NCBI GenBank assembly: GCA_033085395.1
Contig: JANQBS010000325.1
Location: 1-39,834 of the forward strand
Direction: 5' to 3'
Source: Xanthoparmelia taractica
Lineage: Eukaryota > Ascomycota > Lecanoromycetes > Lecanorales > Parmeliaceae
DNA: 39,834 nt
This document shows positions 1-8,539 of this stretch, one piece after another (position 1 is the first letter of the stretch; the number at the start of each line of letters is the position of its first letter). The notes below the pieces were generated by a model, which saw only the letters and a list, made by a program, of their open reading frames with translations, was not told the DNA's origin and ran no database searches. A program made the translations under genes and the position numbers.

Positions 1-859
1 ATATAAGAAAAAGTTAATATTATTATTATAAATAGTGTTAAAATCGCGAGAATAGAAGTTGCTAATCGTGCTATTAGTAAGTTCGAGTTGCTAACGGTGC
101 TAACGGGCTACTAACGCCGGTTTTGACGCTAATATCGGGAGTCGCCTATATTAAATTCACTAGTAGAATTTACTTTTTACCGATAATTATTAAAATCTTT
201 CGAGAAGAACGTTATTCGAGATCTTAGCGTAGAACACTAGCGCTATCTAGAACTAATTATATTACTCTTCGTAGATATAGAGCCATACGAAGATTAATAT
301 CAAAAGTTCTAGATATTTTAAGAAAAGAATTTAATATAGAACTAATTTCTATACTTTTAAAACTATTATTAAAGCTTTATATATAGACTCTATACTTTAT
401 ATATAAAACTCTATATTAGCGATAAGAATACTACGTATATCAATAACTCGTATTTTAAGATTTTAAAGATATTAATACTAGATATTCGTACTAGTATACG
501 AGAACTAAGAGGGAATCTACTAAACTTTTAGTATAAATCTAGCTCATATAAAGCTATACTCTTTATACTCTTTAATATCTATTAATATATCAAATACTTA
601 AAGTATTAATTATAATAACGAGACTAGACTTTATATACTTACTCTAACTAAGACTAAAATTACTATTAAGATTATTACTATAATTACTAAAATATCTCGT
701 TAAATTATTAGTCGACCTTAGAAATAAGCTCGTATAAGAAAATATAATCTCGAGACGTTAAAGAAACTATTACTATTATACGTTATAGACTACTCTAGAT
801 CTAGACGATCTTTAGTCGTTATACTCGAGCTTAAGAATACTATCTTAATTAATATATAG
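1..859. other. AT-rich RIP-mutated repeat DNA
   Basis: This stretch is very AT-rich, with CpA and TpG strikingly scarce and CpG kept, the pattern left by repeat-induced point mutation. No reading frame survives. Around 228-256 a stretch containing TAGCGCTA resembles, in reverse complement and after C-to-T and G-to-A changes, the sequence just inside the left end of the inverted-repeat element at 27001. The rest probably includes the 5' part of the decayed transposon whose transposase relic follows. Confidence 0.7.
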
Positions 860-1990
860 AAGAATCGTAATAGTCGTAAAAAGACTTAGTCTATATTAGC
901 TAATAAGTAAGAAATATTCTTAATAACTATTCTTAAGATTTTTAAGCGAAATAACTTTAGACTATATAAGATTATGAAGAAATTAGCTCTTTTAGAGACT
1001 ATAATAAAAGCTCGATATTAATTCGCGTTGTGATATTAAGATTAGACTATCGAGAATTAAAAGAACGTAATCTAGATTAGTAAAATAAGGGTTATTCTTA
1101 ACTTAAGATGAGAAATAGTATAATTATAACGTTAATCTTACATTAAGATTATAGTATAACAACGCTTTATTAATACGATAGAGTTTATAATCTAGAACTA
1201 TTTCTTATATGATAAGAAGAGTACTTTTTATATCTAAAAGAAGAAAATAATAGTTAAAAAGCGTTAGTATAAGACTAATCTAGCGAAGATAAATACTATT
1301 TTAAAAGCTAAATATAAGACTTAGTAAGAGTTAGAGACTAATATATAACGTATAGAATTACGTAATCTTAATAGAAAGAAATCTATTAAGAAGTTTATTA
1401 TAGTTATTAGAAAAGTAATTATTTCGAGAAAAAAGAAAATTATCTAATATCGATATTAAAAATAGATACTTATTCTTAAGTTTCTTAAGTTCACTTAAGA
1501 TTATAAGCGTAATTAGTTTAAAATTATAATTATAGAGAATAAGATCTTAGTATATATATTTAAATATTAAGAACTAGTCTTTATATCTCTAAATATTACT
1601 ATAATATTATAATATAGAAACTTATTAAATCTTAATATAATTAAGTCTTATTAAATTTAAATAAAGCGTCGAATTATTTAAAAAGAGACTTTAAGAACTT
1701 AAAAGAATATTAAAAAGACTTAATTTAAATAAAGAATTTAAGTTAAAAGAGAATTTAGAGTTAAATTAAGTAAATTTCTCGTTATATTATTAAGATTATT
1801 CGTTTTAAAGATAATAACGAGTATCGAAAGAGTCGCGAGAAGAGAAATATACGTTTATATAACGTAAGTAAACGTGCTAATACGTATATACGTAGCTATA
1901 TAAAGCGTAAGTATTAGAAGAATTATTAAGAAGTAAATAAAACTTTATAGAATCAATTACTTAATTAAGTAAATAGACTACGAATACTTT
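860..1990 (+). pseudogene. RIP-degraded Tc1/mariner-like (DDE) transposase relic
   Basis: Read in the frame AAG AAT CGT from about 860, the plus strand gives a decayed protein with many TAG, TAA and TGA codons. Reversing RIP-type changes (Trp TGG to TAG/TGA, Gln CAG/CAA to TAG/TAA, Thr to Ile, Glu to Lys) gives text close to fungal Tc1/mariner transposases. Near 1050-1090 is a stretch like T-I-E-N-W-K-N-V-I-W followed by an E-T-x-V-I-L motif, the usual surroundings of the first catalytic Asp. Farther on (about 1620-1680) is an N-L-N-x-I-K-S-Y-W-I-x-I-K-R-R like segment, matching the S-P-D-L-N-P-I-E-x-x-W block near the last catalytic residue. No functional protein can come from it. The family call rests on motif order and on assumed RIP reversal, so the exact borders and subfamily are uncertain. 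Confidence 0.5.
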
Positions 1991-2128
1991 AAAAACTCTT
2001 CTTCGAAGTATTATTAATTTATATCGAGCTTGATATACGAAGAGTAGATATTAATTTTATAATAAGATTTAAATAATAGAACCATTTAGAAGAATTATTA
2101 GAATACTATGAATTTTAAAATATCGGAG

Positions 2129-2142
2129 TTAGGGTTAGGGTT
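2129..2142. repeat. Interstitial telomere-like repeat (TTAGGG)2TT
   Basis: The sequence reads TTAGGGTTAGGGTT, two units of the common fungal telomere repeat, inside RIP-mutated DNA. It is followed by CTACTAGCGCTA. The reverse complement matches the arrangement AGCGCTAGTA-nn-AACCCTAACCCT just inside the left end of the element at 27001, so this is probably part of a decayed copy of that repeat and not an old chromosome end. Confidence 0.7.
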
Positions 2143-2236
2143 CTACTAGCGCTATTTAGAACTTTCGGTGTTAATCTTCGTACGTCTATTATCTCTTTAA
2201 AATAAACGAAAAAACGCTAGATTTCATATGTAGCTA

Positions 2237-2374
2237 TCACGGTTTTGATATCTGCTCTTCGTATACCAAGTCGATGTAGATCAATGCTGCTCCGAAGAAG
2301 TGTTTTCAGTATTCGTAGCCTGTTTAGAACAATCGAAGTAGTTAATTCCACTACACGTTTATTCTTTCGTGACA
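2237..2374. repeat. 138-bp dispersed repeat, copy 1 (RIP-mutated)
   Basis: The stretch aligns without gaps to 3285-3422. Shared blocks include GTAGCCTGTTTAGAACAATC and the ending TTCTTTCGTGACA. Nearly all the roughly 19 differences are C/T or G/A transitions, as RIP produces, with this copy mostly carrying the T or A. It begins TATCACGG where the other copy has TGTCACGG, and both end CGTGACA. The TGTCACG...CGTGACA ends of copy 2 would suit a short solo LTR or inverted-repeat element, but no target duplication is evident. Confidence 0.75.
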
Positions 2375-2697
2375 ACATAATAGCAACGCCTCGATTCTAA
2401 TTCTTCGCATGTCGTTATATAAGGTATGTAACTAGTCTAAGTGGCCTTTAGCCCGTCCCGTTCGAGCCTTCGTGACAGTCTCAGCACCCTAAGCCCATCA
2501 ACTTAATTATCCTTATTCGCCTTACACGACGTATTGTTGGAAATAATGCTGCAGCACCTCGTGTTGGCAATCAGGGGTGCTCTCGAACCTTCTCCAACCT
2601 CTATTTTATTCTTATATGCGCATCGCTAGGCGGATATATATCTAGCCTATAGACCCCCAGAGATAGAACAATCCTCCTAACCTTCATCAATTTCAAC
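2375..2697. other. Non-coding interval, no gene recognised
   Basis: Base composition is closer to normal here than on the left, and CpA/TpG are present again. All six frames are interrupted, and I recognise no motif, RNA or repeat apart from possible weak continuation of the preceding repeat. Confidence 0.5.
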
Positions 2698-2773
2698 ACG
2701 TATAGTGTAACGGCTTAGCACACCAGGCTTATAACCTGGAAGAGGCGTATTCGAACCCCTACGGCCTCCATAA
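2698..2773 (+). tRNA. tRNA-Ile(UAU)-like sequence, probably a pseudogene or SINE head
   Basis: An exact A-box match (TAGTGTAACGG, consensus TRGYNNANNNG) is followed by a perfect five-pair anticodon stem, CCAGG/CCTGG at 2723-2727 and 2735-2739. The seven-base loop CTTATAA places anticodon TAT at 2730-2732. A B-box-like ATTCGAACC follows; its first base is A where G is expected, a RIP-type change. The 3' side TACGGCC would need GGCCGTA at the 5' end, but the sequence there is ACACGTA, so the outer three acceptor pairs fail. The T stem is also poor. The downstream sequence carries on without a clear T-run terminator. This fits a decayed tRNA or the head of a tRNA-derived SINE better than a working tRNA. 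Confidence 0.5.
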
Positions 2774-3283
2774 TAGCGAGTATGGGGTGTGGAAAGAATA
2801 ATACCAGGGGAAGCAAGCCTAATGTGTGTTGAAGTCAAGAGCTAGGGAGTCAGGGACTAGAAAGTCATCATATATTGAAAGGCCCATACGATCAAGATCT
2901 AATAGTCCAAGTTATCCTACTGGACATAAGATGTAGCCATATACTTCGCATGAGAGCTAAATATCACTACACTACGGAGAAGCCTGCCCGCTAGCCATAT
3001 GCTTGCCAGCCAGCCAGCTTCGAATTCTCCTTTAGAATACACACCCCCCACACGTCAAACAGCCGTACGTCACTAAACAGCAAAGCGCTAGCCAACGTCA
3101 GAGCGAGTATTCGTCCCACATCTACACCAGCAACACACTCATCTCGCCGCAGCCACCATTCATCAATCAAATTAGTCAAATAATTAATAGGTGTCTAGCT
3201 ATGAATCAATAGGAGCAATGGGAGTAATAATTCGGGATCTGGAATAACGAGGGCGCTATTTTATGTTGTTTTTGTAAGCAATT
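2774..3283. other. Non-coding interval
   Basis: The composition is near normal and there is no credible gene. The 62-codon minus-strand frame at 2991-3179 has no recognisable motif. If the upstream tRNA-like sequence is a SINE head, its body would lie at the start of this interval. Confidence 0.45.
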
Positions 3284-3284
3284 G

Positions 3285-3422
3285 TCACGGGTTTGATATC
3301 TGCTCTCCGTATGCCAAGCCGGTGTGGATCAATATTTCTCCGGAGAAGAGTTTTTAGCATTCGTAGCCTGTTTAGAACAATCGAAGCAGTCAATCCCACT
3401 ACACGTCCATTCTTTCGTGACA
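3285..3422. repeat. 138-bp dispersed repeat, copy 2 (less mutated)
   Basis: This is the better preserved partner of 2237-2374, with the same length and no gaps. It is preceded by T, so it starts TGTCACGG and ends CGTGACA, an inverted pair of 7 bp that recalls LTR ends beginning TG and ending CA. The start also resembles the TGTCACGG boundary at 36831. The flanks GCAAT and GTAGC do not form a target duplication. Confidence 0.7.
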
Positions 3423-3611
3423 GTAGCCCTGGCCCTTGATTGCTCCCGGGACTACGTGTAGTGGTCGGGTAGTACCGGCTGTCTAGCGGCATGATTAGAA
3501 TCTATGCCTGTAGAAACTAGCAATTGCTTTCTATCTTCACCCCGCATCTCCGCTAACCTAATTTAGTTACATACCTTTAAATATAGCTCTTCTCAGCAAC
3601 TACGAAGGGCG

Positions 3612-3640
3612 GCACAATAAGTCCTGGATAGCGCTAGCGT
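3612..3640. repeat. Fragment of the TIR family seen intact at 27001-27030
   Basis: The sequence CACAATAAGTCCTGGATAGCGCTAG matches the end of the element at 27001 (CACCATAAGTCCTGGACAGCGCTAG) with two differences. No partner inverted repeat is found nearby, so this is a truncated or scrambled end. Confidence 0.6.
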
Positions 3641-3644
3641 CCAG

Positions 3645-4510
3645 GGCAAAGATCTCGAATAACGTCCCCCCGGAGGGGCTTGAAGAGGTGGGAAAGGCCA
3701 AGGCGATCACTGCGCTTCTTGCTTTATCGTTAGAGCAGATTATGCAGACATTTCACGTAGCGGATATACTTCTGAATTCGGTAGATTACGCTATAAAGAC
3801 TAATATAGTAAATCTGGTAAAACTTAAGAAAGAGAGGGTAAAAGAGAATTAAAAACTAATAAGAGATTTAGAGTATCGTCTGACGCTTATTAGAGAAGAC
3901 ACGAGAAGAATCAATAACGAGATCGTTAAGTTGATGCTCTTTCTAGATGTTAAGAATAAGTATATTAATAATATATTAATATAAGTATAAGCTATTAATT
4001 TAAAGTATAAAGTAAAGATATAAAAGACTTTAAAGAAGATAAAGATTAGAAACGTATCGAAGAAATAAAGGAGAGTAAAGAATAAACTACGCGATAAAAG
4101 TTATTGAAACTTAAATAATGATATCTCTTACGATACGTAGATGCACGAGATAGTCTATCTCTATTTTCATATATTAATTTTCGAGAACACTTTAAAGTAT
4201 ATATAGTCCAAGACTGAGACTAAGCCAACGCAGTTAGAATTATAAGTATATAAAAAGTACTTTTATAATAATAATATTAATATATATTAAAGAAATTTAA
4301 GTGAATACTAATTTCACGACGACTTTATTCGAGATTCTCGACTTTATACGTTTCTCGGCGTAAGCGTGTAGAATTAAAATTGTATAGAGTAGAGAAATAA
4401 TAACTAACGTAGCTACGACGACGATATATCTTATCTTTTACTCGCAAAGAGATGGCGAAGTATATAAGAATAACGATAAAACTATCAAGATAATAGTGCG
4501 GCACGAGTAA
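3645..4510 (+). pseudogene. Decayed coding stretch, coiled-coil-like, family unknown
   Basis: From about 3645 one plus-strand frame stays open to about 3850, reading A-K-I-S-N-N-V-P-P-E-G-L-E-E-V-G-K-A-K, then a mostly helical Leu/Lys/Glu-rich stretch. After one TAA the same frame continues, with D-L-E-Y-R-L-T-L-I-R-E-D-T-R-R-I, to about 3980. Beyond that it decays into TAA/TAG-rich AT sequence while keeping Lys-rich coding character. The heptad-like leucine spacing suggests a coiled coil. I do not recognise the family. It begins directly after the inverted-repeat end at 3612-3640, so it may be cargo or the coding part of a transposon. Stops match RIP changes of Gln or Trp codons, so no product is expected. 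Confidence 0.4.
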
Positions 4511-4659
4511 TCATAAATAATAATAAAATAATAATAATTATAATTATTATTATAATTCTAATAACAATAAATATAAGCGTAGCTTTGTGCCTTTTTTTTT
4601 AACGATGATAATAGTAATCATAATTAATTAATTAAATAGTGTAGTTTAGACGTAGATTA
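4511..4659. other. AT-rich low-complexity interval
   Basis: TAATAATA-type runs and a T9 tract near 4592-4600 fill this stretch. No gene is visible. Confidence 0.5.
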
Positions 4660-4729
4660 TGCATTTTGCGTGACCACGTCGACTTCTCGCAAGTACTTAA
4701 TATTACTATTTTTAGCAATATCTTTACTT

Positions 4730-4875
4730 ATATCTAATTCTATAACTAAACGGTTAGGCCGTTTAGAGTTCACTCTAAATGCAATACGAGTTCGAATCTC
4801 GTTAGGACTTATCTCTCCCATATACCCCAACACATTAGTGCGGGGACATATAGAGGCGCTTTTTCTTTTTTGACT
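4730..4875 (+). ncRNA. Pol III B-box with T-arm, possible decayed tRNA or SINE
   Basis: ACGAG-TTCGAAT-CTCGT forms a perfect five-pair T-arm with a seven-base loop, and GTTCGAATC matches the B-box consensus exactly (about 4786-4802). Upstream, TTTAGAGTTCACTCTAAA is a perfect seven-pair hairpin at the place of an anticodon arm, but its four-base loop does not give a normal seven-base anticodon loop. No clean A-box is seen. The downstream T-runs in TTTTTCTTTTTTG (about 4860) could end Pol III transcription. A tRNA-derived SINE or a decayed tRNA gene is plausible; a working tRNA is not. Confidence 0.35.
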
Positions 4876-5398
4876 TTTCACTTTCCCACTCTTATTCTTC
4901 GTTGAGAGTTTATAATCGTTAAGATCCTAGAATCTTAACCCACTCCTAACTTAACCCTAGTATATCGAATATCGAATACGATTAGATTAGAGTTGAGCTA
5001 GGGCTAGGTGATCGTAGTGAGGGTGAGGGGGTGGGGGTGAACCCTTCTATGCACGTAGGACTTTATACGTTTAGGCAATCGATAGGGGTAGAAATTTTAT
5101 ATTTGGCTCTTCGAGTTCTATAGAACCCTATTCACCTTGTTTTCTTTTGATATTTTATCTCCTTCTCAAACCCCTTATCACCTTCTTTATTACTTCCGAC
5201 TCTATCTGATAAGAGAAAATTTCGCTTAGATCGCCAATGTCACTGCAGAAGCAGAAGGATCGTAACAGTCCTCAATGTGAGTAATCGACTCATCCCTCGA
5301 AGGCTCCGACTACAGAAGAACGCAGTCTAGAATATTCACACTTTATTATAAATCAAGCGAAAGCGAGTATAATCGAGCGCCCGTATCGGATGTTTAAA
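4876..5398. other. Non-coding interval
   Basis: The composition is mixed, with telomere-like fragments such as TTAACCCTAG near 4951 and a G-rich patch GTGAGGGTGAGGGGGTGGGGG at about 5018-5037. No gene or RNA is recognised. Confidence 0.45.
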
Positions 5399-5955
5399 GG
5401 TGAGATCTCTCGGCTCTGAGTAGATAGGTTTAGTAACTAATTTAAAAGAAATAATTTAAAGTAAAATTACGCTTAAAGGGGTAATTACCCGAGAGGGTAA
5501 TTCTTCAAGACTCCGCTTAATGAGGCTTTTAAATCACTAATTTAACTTATAAATTAATAATTCAAAAGCCGAGTCAATTTATAAGTTTAAACTTCGACGT
5601 ATATTAAAATATTTATATATTTAAAGTTTTTGATTTTATTTTATTAGAAAGCGTATACTATATTCTATAATTTATATTATAATTATTGAAAATTATCTCT
5701 TAAGAGTTAAATAAGAAATAGAAGAGTAGATATTTTCAAGTTTTAATATTTATAATTTAAACGCTATTCGTAAAGAGTAATTTTTTAAAGTCGTGATAGT
5801 AAATACGTGATTGTAAGACCATGCCATGTAACGAAAATAAACTATTACCCGAAATGATTTTGAATCATTCTTTTGAATCAGGCTGCTAAACCTATCTAGT
5901 ATAAAGCTTAGGTTCGTAGCCAGCACCACGTACAGGTGAATCTCATGCGCTGGCC
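5399..5955. repeat. Dispersed repeat copy A, split by an inserted element
   Basis: The pieces 5399-5420 (GGTGAGATCTCTCGGCTCTG...) and 5899-5955 (ending GCGCTGGCCT) together match the uninterrupted 8248-8324. Shared text includes GGTTCGTAGCCAG, ACCACGTA and AGGTGAATCT. The two pieces flank a 478-bp inverted-repeat element, so the second copy serves as a natural empty site. Confidence 0.75.
5421..5898. mobile_element. 478-bp MITE-like element with long, RIP-diverged TIRs
   Basis: The left end TAGATAGGTTTAGTAAC and the reverse complement of the right end TAGATAGGTTTAGCAGC match, and similarity continues inward for roughly 40 bp (TTTAAAAGAA versus TTCAAAAGAA). The mismatches are mostly C/T and G/A. 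It holds no transposase-size frame, so it is non-autonomous. Both ends carry TA (TA-GATAGG...CCTATC-TA), which would suit a Tc1/mariner-type TA target, but comparison with the empty site at 8248-8324 also allows a two-base AG duplication. The target duplication is therefore unresolved. Confidence 0.7.
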
Positions 5956-6029
5956 TCACCTCTTTCCTCTAATATATTACAATCTCTCCTACTTTCAAGT
6001 TTTTAATGTATAGTTATAATTCTTATTTT

Positions 6030-6990
6030 TTCTATATACTCGTTTCTCACGATAATAGTTTCGAAAGTTAAATAAAGAAGAAGAATAATAGAGAAGGAGA
6101 AGAAGAAGAAGGAGGAGAAAGAGGAGAAAGAGGAGAAAGATCGGTCTCGAATGTATAGTTTCCGCCTCTTTCGGTATGCCCGTCTCTTATTACTATATTA
6201 TCACAGTCTCGGAAGTTGAATAAGAAAAAAGGATAATAGAGAAGAAGAAGAAAAAGAAGAAGAAGGAGAAGGAGGAGAAAGAAGATCGGTCTCAAATATA
6301 TAGTTTCCGCCTCTTTCTGTATACTCGTTTCTTATAATAATAGTTTCGGAAGTTGAATAAAGAAGAAGGATGATAGAGGAGAAGAAGGAGAAGGAGGAGG
6401 AGAAGGAGAAGGAGGAGGAGGAGGAGGAGGAGGAGGAGGAGGAAGAAGATCGGTCTCAAATATATAGTTTCCGCCTCTTTCTGTATACTCGTTTCTTATG
6501 ATAATAGTTTCAGAAGTTGAATAAAGAAGAAGGATGATAGAGGAGGAGGAGGAGGAGAAGGAGGAGGAGTAAGAGGAGAAAGATCGATCTCGAATATATA
6601 GTTTCCGCCTCTTTCGGTATGCCCGTCTCTTATTACTATATTATTATAGTCTCGAAAGTTAAATAGGGAAGAAGAATAATAGAGGAGAAGAAGGAGAAGA
6701 AAGAAGATCGGTCTCGAATATATAGTTTCCGCCTCTTTCGATATGCCCGTCTCTCACGACTATAGTTTCGAAAGTGAATAGACGATAGAAAGGAGCGGAG
6801 CGATAGAAGGAGAGGAAGAGGAAGGACGAGAATAGGGATAAGAGATTCGGAGGATAAGGAGAAGAAAGACTGATCTTGATTGTATAGTCTCCGCCTCTTT
6901 CGGATGCCCGTCTCTTACGATTATAGTTTTCGGAAGTAGATAGAGGAGAACGAGAGGTAGAAAGTGTTTTGCAAGATCTAAGACGAGAGA
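6030..6990. repeat. Tandem array, 124-164-bp units with embedded GAA/GGA microsatellites
   Basis: The block TAGTTTCCGCCTCTTTC, or a one-base variant, recurs at 6155, 6301, 6465, 6599, 6723 and 6885. Each unit continues with a PuPy-mixed stretch (CCCGTCTCTTA...AGTCTCGGAAGTTGAATAA), then a purine-only GAA/GGA tract of variable length, then AGATCGGTCTC. Unit lengths of 146, 164, 134, 124 and 162 differ mainly in the purine tract. A partial unit precedes 6155 and another follows 6885. Minus-strand frames rich in Leu/Phe here are only translations of the purine tracts. Confidence 0.85.
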
Positions 6991-7400
6991 TATCGGTTTT
7001 AAAGGTGTATTCTCAATCCTCAACTCTTTAGGTGTATTTCTCTTTCTCGTTCTCAATAAAATGAATCTTTTTAGTACTTGTTGGCTTAAGAGTCTGCAAA
7101 AAGAACTGGGCGATTGGTGGATCGTAAACTCGGTCTCGGTAATCTAAGCGATCTCAGCGGCTACTCTTGTGTCTTCTCATCGAGATACCTATTAATGTTA
7201 TCTTTATATGCTAATAAGCGACCGCAGAATGTAGATACTTTAATTACTATTTGTTTCATGGTTGATAGAGGATACTAAACGATTCTATTAATAAATAAAC
7301 TAGCGATATTCTCATCTCCGTTAATTCGCTTAATTCGACTTATTCGACTCTAAGGATTCGGATTCGAATGGCCTGGTTTGTCGATATCTTCGATTATAGG
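6991..7400. other. Non-coding interval
   Basis: No gene, RNA or repeat is recognised. Composition is intermediate, with modest RIP character. Confidence 0.45.
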
Positions 7401-7575
7401 TCCATCGATGAGTAATGTTAAACGGCCTATGCATGAGATTGGAATCCACCGATGAGCAATGTCAAACGGCCTGTGCGTGAGATTGGAGTCCACCGATGAG
7501 CAATGTCAAACGGCCTGTGCATGAGATTGGAATCCACCGACGAGCAATGTCAAAGGGCCTGTGTCCAAGATTCAT
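7401..7575. repeat. 44-bp tandem minisatellite, four units
   Basis: Units start at 7401, 7445, 7489 and 7533, exactly 44 bp apart. Each begins TCCAtCGAtGAGcAATGTcA and continues through AACGGCCTGTGC and GAGATTGGA; the last unit diverges after about 7563. Unit 1 carries T where the others carry C at several sites, as mild RIP would give. The units abut with no spacers, so this is not a CRISPR array. Confidence 0.85.
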
Positions 7576-8247
7576 TCAACGGCCTATGTACCAGATTCAT
7601 TATGAGCGATACCAAATATTTCGAGGGAATGGATCAACAATTCACGAAACCACGAAATTGAGTTATCTGTGTCAAGTTTGATCTTAGCCTCGGTTTTAGA
7701 GGAAGGAGCCTAATTACACTACTTTCTTCTGGGAAGAAAGAAACATATATTGAGAGAGGATCGAGAATATTATATATCATAGGCTCTACTAAGTGCGAAG
7801 TGCAGTGTGCAGTATATGTAGTATACAATTTTATTCTTATAGACACTACGGTATGTATATCGTACGTTATAAGCTTCTCGTATTCTCCGTTCGTGAAGAA
7901 ATAGAAAAGTCCTATATGCCGATACACTCCTTTCTCATTAGGAGCGATGTATTAGGCGATTCATTAGCGATGTAGATCCTCGGCGTTGATATAGGTCTTC
8001 TTTCTTATAATTGTTATAACTGCTATAAACAACAGAGAGTGAATACTTTTTTTGTTGATCGATTGGTCGCCGGTGATAGGGTGACGGCACTCGATATAGA
8101 CTAGCAACTGCAATCTACGCCCAAAGGACGCAGTTGAATAATGGATAATGATGCGCGCAAAACGTTAGTAATCTTCGTTGTTCTCCATATTTATTTCGAT
8201 TATACTATCCGCTCGATGAACTTACAATATATATAACAATGAGGAGG
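7576..8247. other. Non-coding interval
   Basis: Frames of 60-97 codons at 7634-7975 overlap on both strands and have no motif. Nothing else is recognised. Confidence 0.45.
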
Positions 8248-8324
8248 GTGAGATCTCTCGGCTCTGAGCAAGAAGCTCAGGTTCGTAGCCAGTACCACGT
8301 ATAGGTGAATCTTATACGCTGGCC
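8248..8324. repeat. Dispersed repeat copy B, uninterrupted (empty site)
   Basis: GGTGAGATCTCTCGGCTCTG is followed directly by AGCAAGAAGCTCAGGTTCG and ends TACGCTGGCCT. It is colinear with the two halves of copy A at 5399-5955 and lacks the inserted element, so it marks that insertion point to within two or three bases. Confidence 0.75.
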
Positions 8325-8369
8325 TTGCTAGGGTTAGTCTTTGAGATTCGTCACATAGACTCATTAATC

Positions 8370-8518
8370 TCATCTATAGTCCCTAGAGTCGTTATATAGA
8401 TTTATTTATAGTCCGTAGACTTGTCGTATAGATATCTTTTATAGTCCGCAGACTTGTCACACTTGTCACATAGACTTAGATTTGAAGTCCGCAGACTTGT
8501 CGCGCGGACTCCTAGTAG
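8370..8518. repeat. Degenerate 30-45-bp tandem repeat
   Basis: The core ATAGTCCGcAGACTTGTCgc recurs four times with changing spacer length, near 8378, 8410, 8442 and 8489. The last copies are the least mutated, while the first has CCCTAGAGTCG in place of CCGTAGACTTG. Confidence 0.7.
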
Positions 8519-8539
8519 ATAGAATCTGCCCCTGCAAAC

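Noticed and set aside
2129..2142. Former chromosome end (telomere fusion)
   Set aside because: Only two units occur, and the flanks match the TIR element family at 27001.
7401..7575. Regular 44-bp repeats, CRISPR-like at first sight
   Set aside because: Units abut with no unique spacers, the genome is eukaryotic, and no cas genes are present.
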